Assembly (NCBI GenBank): GCA_900539145.1
Contig: UQAX01000008.1
Coordinates: 11,372-75,371, forward strand
Direction: 5' to 3'
From: an uncultured Blautia sp.
GTDB lineage: Bacteria > Bacillota > Clostridia > Lachnospirales > Lachnospiraceae
Length of the DNA: 64,000 bases
Positions 6,983 to 15,177 of the stretch are shown here, in pieces. The translations under genes and the position numbers were made by a program. The notes beneath the pieces are model-generated. The model was given only the letters and a program-made list of their open reading frames with translations, ran no database searches and was not told the origin of the DNA. Each line of letters opens with the position of its first letter. The first letter of the stretch is position 1.

Positions 6983-8266
6983 ATGAAAATACTGATTAAA
7001 AAAGGACGTATTTTAAACCCATCAGACCAGACCGATAAAATCGGTGATATTCTTGTTGAAGATGGTGTGATTAAGGAAATGAAAGAAGAAATAGAGTGTA
7101 AGGAAACACCTGAAAAAATTATTGACGCCAAGGGCTGTTACGTAATGCCGGGATTGATTGATTTGCATGTACATTTGCGTGACCCGGGACTGACTTATAA
7201 AGAAGACGTTGTAACCGGTGCAAAGGCAGGGGCAAAAGGTGGATTTACTACAATTTTGGCAATGCCTAACACAAAACCGGTAATTGATTGCGCTGACAGA
7301 GTAAATTATGTACACAACAAAGCAAAAGAACTTGCTCCTATTCATGTTCTTCAGGTCGGAGCTGTAACAAAACAGCAAAAAGGAGAAGAACTGGCAGATA
7401 TTGAAGGGATGATAAAAGCCGGAATTCCGGCAATCAGCGAAGACGGAAAGTCCGTAATGAATACCAGAATTTATAAAGAAGCAATGCAGATTGCAGCAGA
7501 CCATAATATTCCGGTGTTTGCCCATTGTGAAGACCAGAATATGGTAAACGGCGGTTGCGTAAATGAAGATGAAAAATCAAAAGAGCTGGGACTTCCGGGT
7601 ATCAGCAATGCAGTAGAGGATATTATTGTAGCAAGAGATATTATGCTTGCAAAAGAGACAGGTGCAAGTCTGCATTTATGTCATTGTTCTACAAAGGATA
7701 GTGTGCGCATGATTGAACTTGCCAAGGAAGAAAAGCTTCCTGTTACAGGTGAAGTCTGCCCACATCATTTTATTTTAACATCAGATGATATGGTTGCAGG
7801 TGATGCCAATTATAAAATGAACCCGCCTCTGCGTACAAAAGAGGACAGAGATGCACTGGTAAAAGGCTTAAAAGATGACATTTTTGACGTAATCAGCACA
7901 GACCATGCGCCACACAGCAGAGAAGAAAAACAGCGTTCCATGACAGAAGCACCATTTGGTATAGTAGGCTTGGAAACGGCAGTGCCTCTTACTATGACAG
8001 AGCTGGTACACAAGGGAATTTTAACACCAATGCAGATGGCTGAAAAAATGAGCTATAATCCGGCAAAGATTATTCACTCAGACAGAGGTCGTCTGGAAGT
8101 GGGAAGTCCTGCGGATATTACGATTATTGATCCGGAAAAAGAATATGTAATTGACAGCAAAACTTTTGAGTCAAAAGGAAAAAATACACCGTTTAACGGA
8201 AGAAAAGTAAAAGGTATGGTAAAGGCTACGATTTGTGACGGTGAAATTGCGTATATAGAAGAGTAA
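6983..8266 (+). CDS. pyrC: Dihydroorotase
   Basis: Third step of de novo pyrimidine synthesis: carbamoyl-aspartate to dihydroorotate. The 427-aa length fits the class I enzyme. Zinc ligands are visible in LHVHLRDPG (H62, H64), with HCED, LHLCHCS and the catalytic Asp in STDHAPHS (near residue 306). It is the first gene of pyrC-pyrF-pyrK-pyrD, transcribed from a short-leader promoter divergent from csp. SD gaaagga precedes ATG. The genes for earlier steps (carAB, pyrB) are not in the window. Confidence 0.97.
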   Translation: MKILIKKGRILNPSDQTDKIGDILVEDGVIKEMKEEIECKETPEKIIDAKGCYVMPGLIDLHVHLRDPGLTYKEDVVTGAKAGAKGGFTTILAMPNTKPVIDCADRVNYVHNKAKELAPIHVLQVGAVTKQQKGEELADIEGMIKAGIPAISEDGKSVMNTRIYKEAMQIAADHNIPVFAHCEDQNMVNGGCVNEDEKSKELGLPGISNAVEDIIVARDIMLAKETGASLHLCHCSTKDSVRMIELAKEEKLPVTGEVCPHHFILTSDDMVAGDANYKMNPPLRTKEDRDALVKGLKDDIFDVISTDHAPHSREEKQRSMTEAPFGIVGLETAVPLTMTELVHKGILTPMQMAEKMSYNPAKIIHSDRGRLEVGSPADITIIDPEKEYVIDSKTFESKGKNTPFNGRKVKGMVKATICDGEIAYIEE

Positions 8267-8306
8267 AAGAAAAGAGTAAGAAAGAAGAACTATTGGAGGA
8301 GAAATC

Positions 8307-9236
8307 ATGATTAACAAACTGACTGCGAAAATTCAGAAAACAAAAGCGCCGATTGTGGTGGGCTTAGACCCAATGTTAAATTACATTCCAAAACACATTC
8401 AGGAAAAGGCATTTAAAGAATTTGGGGAAACTTTAGAAGGAGCTGCGGAAGCAATTTGGCAGTTTAATAAAGAAATCGTAGATAAGACATACGATTTAAT
8501 TCCGGCAGTAAAACCACAGATTGCTATGTATGAGCAGTTCGGTATTCCGGGAATTATGGCTTTTAAGAAAACCGTAGACTACTGTAAATCCAAAGACCTT
8601 GTAGTAATCGGAGATATTAAGCGTGGAGATATTGGTTCTACTTCTGCAGCTTATGCAACCGGTCATATTGGAAAAGTGCAGATTGGTTCAAATAAAATTG
8701 CGCCGTTTGACGAAGATTTTGTTACCTTAAATCCATACATGGGAGCAGACAGTATTACACCGTTTATTGATGTATGCAAAGAAGAAAAGAAAGGACTTTT
8801 CATTCTTGTTAAAACCTCCAATCCTTCCAGCGGAGATTTTCAGGACCAGATGGTGGGAGACAGACCTGTATATGAATTAGTAGGAGAGAAGGTTGCACAG
8901 TGGGGAGAAACCTGCATGGGCGACGATTATAGCTATGTTGGCGCTGTTGTTGGCGCTACTTATCCTGAAATGGGAAAAACACTCAGAAAAATTATGCCAA
9001 AGGCTTATATTCTTGTTCCGGGCTACGGCGCTCAGGGCGGACAGGGCAAGGATTTAGTTCATTTCTTCAATGAAGATGGTTTAGGCGCGATTGTAAATTC
9101 TTCTCGTGGAATTATTGCAGCCTATAAACAGGAAAAATATGCAAAATTCGGAGAGGAAAACTTTGCAGATGCGTCAAGAGCGGCAGCAGAGGATATGATT
9201 GCAGATATTACAGGAGCATTGGAAGCTGCAAAATAA
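8307..9236 (+). CDS. pyrF: Orotidine 5'-phosphate decarboxylase (type 2)
   Basis: Last step to UMP: decarboxylates OMP. At 309 aa it belongs to the longer type 2 (mycobacterial-like) OMP decarboxylases rather than the roughly 230-aa Bacillus form. The catalytic Asp-Lys array is in VIGDIKRGDIGSTS near residues 97-110, and the phosphate-binding end in VPGYGAQGG and NSSRGI. SD ggagga lies upstream. It follows pyrC by 40 bases and precedes pyrK by 11 bases in one operon. Confidence 0.96.
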   Translation: MINKLTAKIQKTKAPIVVGLDPMLNYIPKHIQEKAFKEFGETLEGAAEAIWQFNKEIVDKTYDLIPAVKPQIAMYEQFGIPGIMAFKKTVDYCKSKDLVVIGDIKRGDIGSTSAAYATGHIGKVQIGSNKIAPFDEDFVTLNPYMGADSITPFIDVCKEEKKGLFILVKTSNPSSGDFQDQMVGDRPVYELVGEKVAQWGETCMGDDYSYVGAVVGATYPEMGKTLRKIMPKAYILVPGYGAQGGQGKDLVHFFNEDGLGAIVNSSRGIIAAYKQEKYAKFGEENFADASRAAAEDMIADITGALEAAK

Positions 9237-9247
9237 GGAGAAGAAAC

Positions 9248-10024
9248 ATGGCAAAATTAAAAATGACAAGTACCGTGGTAAGTCAGGAAATGATAGCAAC
9301 AGATATTTACAGTCTGTGGTTAAAAGCAGAAGAAATTGCAGTACAGGCAAAACCGGGACAGTTTATTTCTGTATACTGTAAAGACTCAGGAAAAATCCTT
9401 CCAAGACCAATCAGTATTTGTGAAATTGATAAGGAAAAAGGAATGCTTCGCATTGTGTATCGAATTGCAGGAGAAGGAACAAAAGAATTTTCTTCTCTTG
9501 TAAGCGGAGATACGGTAGATATTTTAGGACCGTTGGGAAATGGATTTCCAATGGAAGCAGTTAAAGGAAAAAAAGTCTTTATGATGGGGGGAGGAATTGG
9601 CGTTCCTCCTATGGTACAGACTGCAAAGGAAGCAGATGCAGATGTAACAATTATTGCAGGTTATCGCAACAGTGAAATTTTCTTGAAGGAGGATTTGGAA
9701 AAGAATGGTCGTCTTGTAGTTGCCACAGAAAATGGCAGTGTGGGAACTAAGGGAAACGTTATGGATGCTATTCGTGAAAATAACCTTACCGCAGATGTGA
9801 TTTTTGCCTGCGGTCCAACACCAATGCTGCGTGCAATTAAAAATTATGCGGAGGAAAACAATATTCTTTGCTATATTTCCATGGAAGAAAAAATGGCATG
9901 CGGAGTGGGTGCGTGTCTGGCGTGTGTATGTAAATCAAAAGAAGTAGACCATCATTCTCATGTACATAATAAGCGAATTTGCAAGGACGGACCGGTCTTT
10001 TTAAGTACGGAGGTGGAACTGTAA
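9248..10024 (+). CDS. pyrK: Dihydroorotate dehydrogenase B electron-transfer subunit
   Basis: Iron-sulfur flavoprotein that passes electrons from PyrD to NAD+ in class 1B dihydroorotate dehydrogenase. The 258-aa protein shows the FAD-binding RPISIC motif, the NAD-binding GGGIGVPPM segment, and a C-terminal [2Fe-2S] cluster with cysteines in CGVGACLACVC and a distal KRICKDGPVF. Its stop overlaps the pyrD start by one base, so the subunits are translationally coupled as expected for a complex. Confidence 0.97.
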   Translation: MAKLKMTSTVVSQEMIATDIYSLWLKAEEIAVQAKPGQFISVYCKDSGKILPRPISICEIDKEKGMLRIVYRIAGEGTKEFSSLVSGDTVDILGPLGNGFPMEAVKGKKVFMMGGGIGVPPMVQTAKEADADVTIIAGYRNSEIFLKEDLEKNGRLVVATENGSVGTKGNVMDAIRENNLTADVIFACGPTPMLRAIKNYAEENNILCYISMEEKMACGVGACLACVCKSKEVDHHSHVHNKRICKDGPVFLSTEVEL

Positions 10025-10926
10025 TGAATACAAAAGTAAAGATTGCCGGGATTGAATTGAAAAATCCTGTTATGACAGCCTCCGGTACTTTTGGCTCAGG
10101 AGCAGAGTACAGCGAGTTTGTGGACTTAAATGAGCTGGGTGCAGTAGTGACAAAAGGTGTTGCCAATGTGGCATGGCCGGGAAATCCTACACCTAGAATT
10201 GCAGAAATCCACAGCGGTATGATGAATGCTATCGGGCTTCAAAATCCGGGAATGGAAGTATTTTGTGAAAGAGATTTGCCTTATCTGCAGCAATTTGATA
10301 CAAAAGTAATTGTAAATGTATGCGGACATGCACCGGAAGAATATCTGGCAGTAGTAGAACGTCTGGCAGACGAACCGGCAGATATGCTGGAAATCAATAT
10401 TTCCTGTCCTAATGTAAATGCAAATTTCCTTGCTTTTGGTCAGGACCCAAAGCATGTAGAGGCGCTTACCGCACAGATTAAAAAAATTGCAAAACAGCCG
10501 GTGATTATGAAATTGACACCGAATGTCACTGACATTGCAGAAATTGCAAGAGCAGCAGAGGCAGGCGGAGCAGATGCAGTTTCACTTATCAATACACTGA
10601 CGGGTATGAAAATTGATATTAACAGAAGAACTTTTGCACTTGCTAATAAGACAGGCGGTGTTTCCGGTCCATGTGTAAAACCAATCGCAGTACGTATGGT
10701 TTATCAGGTTGCACAGGCTGTCAACATTCCGATTATTGGAATGGGCGGTATCCAGAATGCAGAGGATGCTCTGGAATTTATTATGGCAGGCGCTATGGCA
10801 GTATCAATCGGAACTGCAAACTTTACCAATCCTTATGCAACGATAGAAACAATCAGAGGCATTGAGACTTATATGGAAAGAAATAAAATTGAAGATATCC
10901 GAGAGTTAATCGGAATTGTAAAATAA
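10024..10926 (+). CDS. pyrD: Dihydroorotate dehydrogenase B catalytic subunit
   Basis: Oxidises dihydroorotate to orotate with FMN, working with PyrK. 300 aa from the ATG at 10024. An in-frame extension upstream lies inside pyrK and is not used. The catalytic Cys characteristic of class 1B is C128 in NISCPNVNANF, and MKLTPNV, SLINTLTGM and the C-terminal FMN phosphate site MGGI...AVSIGTA are present. It is the last gene of the pyrCFKD cluster; pyrE lies 2.85 kb downstream. Confidence 0.97.
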   Translation: MNTKVKIAGIELKNPVMTASGTFGSGAEYSEFVDLNELGAVVTKGVANVAWPGNPTPRIAEIHSGMMNAIGLQNPGMEVFCERDLPYLQQFDTKVIVNVCGHAPEEYLAVVERLADEPADMLEINISCPNVNANFLAFGQDPKHVEALTAQIKKIAKQPVIMKLTPNVTDIAEIARAAEAGGADAVSLINTLTGMKIDINRRTFALANKTGGVSGPCVKPIAVRMVYQVAQAVNIPIIGMGGIQNAEDALEFIMAGAMAVSIGTANFTNPYATIETIRGIETYMERNKIEDIRELIGIVK

Positions 10927-10932
10927 AGATGA

Positions 10933-10967
10933 GGGGGCTGTAACCTGTGAATACACAGGCAGCCTCC
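10933..10967 (+). terminator. Hairpin after pyrD without a T run (leaky or weak terminator)
   Basis: GGGGGCTG pairs with CAGCCTCC (one G-T) and encloses CCTGTG-AATA-CACAGG. The following TATTGCTATA is a poor U-tract, so partial read-through into the next genes is plausible. Confidence 0.5.
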
Positions 10968-10992
10968 TATTGCTATAAAAAGGGGTGGTGAA

Positions 10993-11592
10993 ATGTTTCC
11001 AAACAGAGAACTTGCAATACAAGAATTAAAAATTGCAGGGGAGAAAAATCCCGGGCTTTGGACAGTACATTCCTATCATGTGGCAGAGGCAGCAGAATTG
11101 ATTGCAGAAGCCTGTGGAAATTTAGATACAGAAAAGGCTTTTGTATGTGGCTTGCTTCATGATATCGGAAGACGAACGGGAATTGCACAGATGAGACATA
11201 CCATTGACGGCTATGATTATGCTATTTCCAAGGGATGGGATGAGGTGGCAAGAGTATGTCTGACACATTCCTTTCCGGTAAAAGATATTGAAGCGGATAT
11301 TGGAAAGAAAGATATTCGCCCGGAGCAATATGAATTTATAAAAAATTATCTGGAACAGACTGAGTATGATGATTATGATAAACTGATTATTTTATGTGAT
11401 GCTTTGGCAGATGTAAAAGGCTTTTGTATTTTAGAGAAGAGATTTGTTGACACAGCAAGGCGATATGGATTTTATCCTTTTTCTTTGGATAGGTGGAATA
11501 ATACCTACAAATTTAAGGAATATTTTGAAGAATATATGGGTAAATCCATTTATACTGTGCTGCCGGAGATTGAGAAATGTATTTATATGTAA
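10993..11592 (+). CDS. HD-domain metal-dependent hydrolase
   Basis: 199 aa. The HD superfamily signature is visible: H29 in VHSYHVAEAAE, then the H56-D57 pair in GLLHDIGRRTG. An H in THSFPVKD and the D in LCDALADVK complete the metal site. These proteins are phosphohydrolases, usually of nucleotides, but the substrate here is unknown. SD ggggtgg is 5 bases before ATG. It follows pyrD after a weak hairpin, so it may be read from the pyr promoter. Confidence 0.82.
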   Translation: MFPNRELAIQELKIAGEKNPGLWTVHSYHVAEAAELIAEACGNLDTEKAFVCGLLHDIGRRTGIAQMRHTIDGYDYAISKGWDEVARVCLTHSFPVKDIEADIGKKDIRPEQYEFIKNYLEQTEYDDYDKLIILCDALADVKGFCILEKRFVDTARRYGFYPFSLDRWNNTYKFKEYFEEYMGKSIYTVLPEIEKCIYM

Positions 11593-11605
11593 AGGAGAAA
11601 AGCGT

Positions 11606-11887
11606 ATGTGGATAATTTTAGGAATTAGTGCCGTAATTACAGCGTTGCTTAATTTGATTTTTTCATTCATGGGAAAATCAGTACGTTGGTTAGGATTTTT
11701 AAGTTTTTCACTTACAGCATTGACTGTGTGTGCAATTTATCAGGTAGCAGCAGGTTCAGTGATACAGGAGGATTGGAGTGCATTAGCGGATACAGTGCCT
11801 ACTATGGAAAAATTCACATGGATATTTACAGTATTATCTATGGTAATCAACGGAATTTCATTATGGAAATCAGGTGTTAAAAAGTGA
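11606..11887 (+). CDS. Small integral membrane protein, unknown
   Basis: 93 aa from ATG 11606 (SD aaaggag). The reading frame stays open further upstream but only inside the HD gene. Three hydrophobic segments (about residues 1-20, 24-45 and 69-88) suggest an integral membrane protein. I recognise no family. The stop overlaps the GTG start of the next small gene by four bases (GTGA), so the pair is coupled. Confidence 0.65.
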   Translation: MWIILGISAVITALLNLIFSFMGKSVRWLGFLSFSLTALTVCAIYQVAAGSVIQEDWSALADTVPTMEKFTWIFTVLSMVINGISLWKSGVKK

Positions 11888-12171
11888 GAGACTTTATAGA
11901 TTTTGTTAAAGATATAGTAACCATACTAGTCGGCGGTGTAATTGAGAACCGGGCAGAAATAAAAGTCAGTGAAAAAAGAAGGGAGTTCTTTAAACATAAG
12001 GGTAATAAAATATCGGCGTTTTTCTTTTACGGTTCAGTGATAGCAGCCGTGGTACTGGCAATCTTTGGACTTATTGAACTTGTAAAAGGAAAAGTGTTGG
12101 GAGCTATATTCCTTGTTGGCGGAATTATTTTAGGCTTGTTTTTAATAGTAGAATGGGGAGTAGCAGAATAA
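11884..12171 (+). CDS. Small two-pass membrane protein, unknown
   Basis: 95 aa starting at GTG overlapping the previous stop. A charged N-terminal half (residues 1-45) precedes two hydrophobic segments near residues 46-65 and 70-91. No family is recognised. The next gene starts two bases after its stop, indicating a tight small-gene operon of unknown purpose inside the pyr locus. Confidence 0.6.
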   Translation: MRDFIDFVKDIVTILVGGVIENRAEIKVSEKRREFFKHKGNKISAFFFYGSVIAAVVLAIFGLIELVKGKVLGAIFLVGGIILGLFLIVEWGVAE

Positions 12172-12172
12172 A

Positions 12173-12505
12173 ATGGTTGTTTTAATTACAGGGGCATCTC
12201 ATACGGGAAAAACTTTATTGGCACAAAAGCTATTGGAAAAATATAAGTATTCGGTTCTTTCGATTGACTTGTTAAAAATGGGATTAATTCGGAGCAAAAA
12301 TACAGATTTGACACCGGAAGATGACGAAAAATTGGAATTTTATCTATGGAAAATTGTTAAGGAAATTGTAAAAACCGCAATAGAAAATAAACAAAATTTG
12401 ATTGTAGAGGGCTGCTATATTCCGTTTATGTGGAAACAGGATTTTACAGAGGAGTATTTAAAAGATATTCTGTATCAAGTATGGAAAAATAGGAAGTTAT
12501 TATAA
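12173..12505 (+). CDS. P-loop NTPase/kinase-like protein, probably C-terminally truncated
   Basis: 110 aa. Walker A GASHTGKT lies near residues 7-14, followed by LSIDLLKMGLIRS, which resembles small-molecule kinases of the zeta-toxin/adenylate-kinase-like AAA_33 group. The strand IVEGCYIP follows near residue 80. P-loop kinases of this type are usually 160-200 aa with a lid and C-terminal helices, and here the frame stops soon after EEYLKDI. I infer truncation or a frameshift near 12470-12505. The start is two bases after the preceding gene. Confidence 0.55.
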   Translation: MVVLITGASHTGKTLLAQKLLEKYKYSVLSIDLLKMGLIRSKNTDLTPEDDEKLEFYLWKIVKEIVKTAIENKQNLIVEGCYIPFMWKQDFTEEYLKDILYQVWKNRKLL

Positions 12506-12599
12506 GAAAAATGGGAAAATAAATAGGAAATCCTTCTAAAATCTGATATAATAAAATTAGAAAAAGAGTTTTTTGCAGCAGGTGAAAGGAGGAAAACAG

Positions 12600-13093
12600 A
12601 TGCGTAAAAAAAAAGCAGACAAAAAATATTTTGTATAGGCTTCGCATTTTGTCTATGGATTTCCGGTTTTACAATGGTATCAGCAGATAATGCTTCCGGG
12701 ATGGATAAGAGCTATATAAAAAACTTTACATGCACAAACAATATTGGAAATACAAAAATAGAGCTAAATGTTTCGGCGGATGTCTGGTCTGATGGACCTT
12801 ATGCACAAATTAACAAAATTATAGGAAATGACTTAAATGTAACATCAGATATTCCTTACATAGAATTTGAAGATTATAATATAGATGTCTGGAGTGCCGA
12901 GGGTACTTATCCAACGACAAGACTTTTTTATACTTATAACGGGACATTAAAGGTCAAAGTGACAGCTGCTACACCAACAGCTGTAATAGAAGCATTAGAG
13001 AAAGAAGTTTTTTGCGGTGGTGAACCTGTTTCTGGCATTACAGATTATATAAAGAATATTGATGAATGTGGAGAAATCCAGTTATATCAGTAA
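12600..13093 (+). pseudogene. Secreted protein, frame interrupted at an A9 tract after codon 2
   Basis: The ATG at 12600 has an excellent SD (aaaggagg) but its frame stops at 12636 (TAG). Nine A residues occupy 12606-12614. With one extra A, or a -1 slip, the frame joins the long downstream frame and encodes a typical signal peptide: basic MRKKKSRQK, hydrophobic FCIGFAFCLWISG, then VSA|DN cleavage, and a mature domain to 13093 (164 aa in total). The internal ATG at 12674 lacks an SD and would delete the signal peptide. Options are a pseudogene, a phase-variable or slippage-expressed gene, or a sequencing error. The mature domain is unknown. Confidence 0.7.
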
Positions 13094-13145
13094 AGGAAGT
13101 CTGAATATATGAAAACTTCAAAATAAGAATATAAAAGAAAGATTG

Positions 13146-13182
13146 GGAGATTATCGTTTGTAAACAGGATAATCTCCTTTTT
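13146..13182 (+). terminator. Rho-independent terminator after the secreted-protein gene
   Basis: GGAGATTATC (13146-13155) pairs perfectly with GATAATCTCC (13168-13177), followed by TTTTT. Confidence 0.92.
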
Positions 13183-13209
13183 GAATGTTTTTGTTTATTT
13201 TTGAAAAAT

Positions 13210-13291
13210 ATGAAGTATACTTCATAAAAATCTTGACAGTTTGAGAAAGCAATAATATGATGAAGTTAACTTCATGAGAAGTACACTTCAT
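13210..13291 (+). promoter_or_regulatory. XRE regulator promoter with three palindromic operators
   Basis: Promoter: -35 TTGACA (13233-13238), 17-base spacer, -10 TATGAT (13256-13261). Operators: perfect ATGAAGTATACTTCAT (13210-13225) upstream of -35, perfect ATGAAGTTAACTTCAT (13260-13275) overlapping -10, and imperfect GAGAAGTACACTTCAT (13276-13291) near the start site. The arrangement indicates autorepression by the adjacent HTH protein. Confidence 0.8.
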
Positions 13292-13304
13292 ATTGGAGGG
13301 AAAA

Positions 13305-13535
13305 ATGAAAACAAAAGTGAAAGAATTGCGTACAGAAGGCAAAATGACACAACAACAGTTGGCAGATTTGGTTCATGTATCATCAAGGACTATCATTTCT
13401 ATTGAGAAAGGACAATATAATCCTTCATTAATGCTTGCATATCGTATGGCAATGGTTTTTGGAGTAAGCGTAGAAGAATTGTGTTGCTTAAAAGAAAACA
13501 AAGAATTGGAGGATAAGGAGTATGAAGATTTATAA
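13305..13535 (+). CDS. XRE-family HTH transcriptional regulator
   Basis: 76-aa small repressor-like protein consisting almost entirely of one HTH_3 domain ([24 protein letters not shown], residues about 14-37). ATG 13305 is chosen because SD ggaggg lies directly upstream; a TTG four codons earlier sits in the SD itself. Proteins of this short type usually control themselves and an adjacent small membrane protein. Three near-identical palindromes in the promoter support autoregulation. The downstream partner gene is a stub (13522-13596). Confidence 0.9.
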   Translation: MKTKVKELRTEGKMTQQQLADLVHVSSRTIISIEKGQYNPSLMLAYRMAMVFGVSVEELCCLKENKELEDKEYEDL

Positions 13536-13596
13536 TAAAAAGACATTTGTGTCCGGAGTATTCCTGATAGTTTTAGGTGTGTCGAACTTTAAATAA
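13522..13596 (+). pseudogene. Truncated remnant of the regulator's membrane-protein partner
   Basis: 24-codon frame [19 protein letters not shown]... with SD ggag, overlapping the end of the XRE gene. It begins like the small multi-pass membrane proteins that commonly follow short XRE regulators, but stops after the first hydrophobic helix. I infer decay of a once longer gene; a genuine 24-aa peptide is also possible. Confidence 0.45.
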
Positions 13597-13776
13597 ATAT
13601 AATGGATTTATTGTAGGCATTTTTAAGCCTGTTCTTTGATTGAAATAACAGGAAATATGTGATAGAATTGAGAAGATTTAAAAGTTCTTTTTTATGGTGT
13701 AAAAATGGTGTACTAAGGGATAAAAATAGAAAATAAGGACGAGAAAAGTCCATAAATACAGGAGGTTTTAAGAAAT
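13597..13776. other. Intergenic region before pyrE
   Basis: Contains two small inverted repeats (CCTGTT 13628-13633/AACAGG 13647-13652, and GGAC/GTCC near 13738-13752) and A+T-rich sequence. I find no convincing sigma-A promoter or PyrR-type attenuator. The SD aggaggt of pyrE is at the end. Confidence 0.4.
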
Positions 13777-14454
13777 ATGGAACAGTATAAACAGGAATTT
13801 ATTGATTTTATGGTAGAAAGTGATGTTTTAAAATTCGGAGAATTTACCTTGAAAAGTGGTAGAAAATCTCCTTTCTTTATGAATGCAGGAGCTTATGTAA
13901 CAGGTTCTCAGTTAAAAAGATTAGGCGAATACTATGCAAAAGCTATTCATGACAAATACGGAGATGATTTTGACGTATTATTTGGACCGGCTTACAAGGG
14001 AATTCCAATCAGCGTCGTAACAGCTATTGCTTACAGTGAATTATATGGAAAAGAAGTACGCTACTGCTCGGACCGTAAGGAAGAAAAAGACCATGGCGCA
14101 GATAAGGGAAGCTTTTTGGGAAGTAAGCTGCAGGATGGAGACAGAGTAGTGATGATTGAAGACGTAACAACTTCCGGAAAATCTATGGAAGAAACTGTTC
14201 CAAAGGTAAGAGGAGCAGCAAATGTGGAAATCGTAGGTCTGATGGTTTCTTTAAACCGTATGGAAAAAGGAAAAGGCGACAAAAGCGCTCTTGATGAAAT
14301 CAAAGAAACTTACGGATTTGAAACAAATGCTATTGTAACAATGGAAGAGGTAGTAGAGCATTTATACAACAGAGAATGTAATGGCAGGGTTGTAATTGAT
14401 GACAAGACAAAAGAAGCCATTGACGCATACTACCAAATCTACGGAGTAAAATAA
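13777..14454 (+). CDS. pyrE: Orotate phosphoribosyltransferase
   Basis: Joins orotate to PRPP to give OMP, the step before PyrF. 225 aa. The PRPP-binding motif VVMIEDVTTSGKS lies near residues 124-136, with the LKSGRKSPFFMNAG substrate segment at 28-41 and the flexible-loop RKEEKDHGADKG at 100-112. SD aggaggt. It is separated from pyrD by small accessory genes, and it shares its immediate 3' neighbour, a 50-aa membrane protein, at 22 bases. Confidence 0.97.
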   Translation: MEQYKQEFIDFMVESDVLKFGEFTLKSGRKSPFFMNAGAYVTGSQLKRLGEYYAKAIHDKYGDDFDVLFGPAYKGIPISVVTAIAYSELYGKEVRYCSDRKEEKDHGADKGSFLGSKLQDGDRVVMIEDVTTSGKSMEETVPKVRGAANVEIVGLMVSLNRMEKGKGDKSALDEIKETYGFETNAIVTMEEVVEHLYNRECNGRVVIDDKTKEAIDAYYQIYGVK

Positions 14455-14476
14455 TCAGAAAAGGAAGTGTTCCTAA

Positions 14477-14629
14477 ATGAATGAAAAGGTTTATAAAACC
14501 ATGACACGATGCGGTGCGGGGAGCATTGCAGTAGGAATAATTGTGCTGGTTACAGGCATTACCACAGGGATTTTAATGCTGGTAAGCGGAGCAAGATTAT
14601 TAAAAAGAAAGTCAGAAATTACATTTTAA
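14477..14629 (+). CDS. 50-aa membrane protein downstream of pyrE
   Basis: MNEKVYKTMTRCG... with a long hydrophobic stretch (about residues 15-42, GSIAVGIIVLVTGITTGILMLVSG, including GxxxG spacing) and a basic C-terminus LLKRKSE. The start has the SD-like ggaagtg at -8. I recall similar short proteins beside pyrE in Lachnospiraceae, but no function is known. The hydrophobic pattern, SD and terminator right after it support a real gene. Confidence 0.7.
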   Translation: MNEKVYKTMTRCGAGSIAVGIIVLVTGITTGILMLVSGARLLKRKSEITF

Positions 14630-14646
14630 TGTGTAGGACAAAAGAG

Positions 14647-14676
14647 GGCGGGGGAATGGGTTCTCCCGTCTTTATG
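14647..14676 (+). terminator. Probable terminator of pyrE unit
   Basis: GGCGGGGGAA (14647-14656) pairs with TTCTCCCGTC (14661-14670) with two G-T pairs, followed by TTTATGTTATTTTA. Confidence 0.65.
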
Positions 14677-14703
14677 TTATTTTAGAAAAATAAGGGGTTA
14701 AAA

Positions 14704-15177
14704 TTGAATAAAAATGTGAAGAAAAAAATAAAAACATTCAGTACCATTTTATTTGTGCTGTATCTTTTTTTGCTGATTTATCTTCTTTTCTTTGCAGAGC
14801 GATTTGGTATACAGAGCTTTGAGGAAAGAGAATATCATTATAATCTGGTATTTCTTCAGGAAATCAAACGATTTTGGACGTATAGGGAACAGTTGGGTGT
14901 GTGGTCGGTTGTATTGAACTTGTTGGGGAATGTTGTGGGATTTATTCCGTTTGGATTTATTCTTCCCATTATCCATAGAGATACAAGAAATTTTTTCTTT
15001 ATCACATTTTCAGGTTTTGCACTGAGTCTTTGTGTGGAAACCATACAGTTAGTTACAAAGCTGGGATGCTTTGATGTAGATGATTTGATTATGAATACAC
15101 TAGGTGCGGCATTGGGATACATATTTTTTGCCGTTATCTATTTCATATATAAAAGAACAAAAAGGAGAAACAAGTAA
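14704..15177 (+). CDS. VanZ family membrane protein
   Basis: 157 aa, TTG start preceded by aagggg. The VanZ-like pattern is visible: N-terminal helix, the NLLGNVVGFIPFGFILP motif in the middle, SLCVETIQLVTKLGCFDVDDLIMNTLGAALGY near the C-terminus, and about four transmembrane helices. VanZ-like proteins are linked to low-level teicoplanin resistance in enterococci, but most Firmicute homologues have unknown roles. No van genes are nearby, so resistance should not be inferred. The stop overlaps the next start by one base. Confidence 0.85.
   Translation: MNKNVKKKIKTFSTILFVLYLFLLIYLLFFAERFGIQSFEEREYHYNLVFLQEIKRFWTYREQLGVWSVVLNLLGNVVGFIPFGFILPIIHRDTRNFFFITFSGFALSLCVETIQLVTKLGCFDVDDLIMNTLGAALGYIFFAVIYFIYKRTKRRNK

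Noticed and set aside
14704..15177. Glycopeptide resistance gene from the VanZ similarity
   Set aside because: There are no vanA-type ligase, dehydrogenase or regulator genes, and VanZ-like proteins are common in commensals without resistance.
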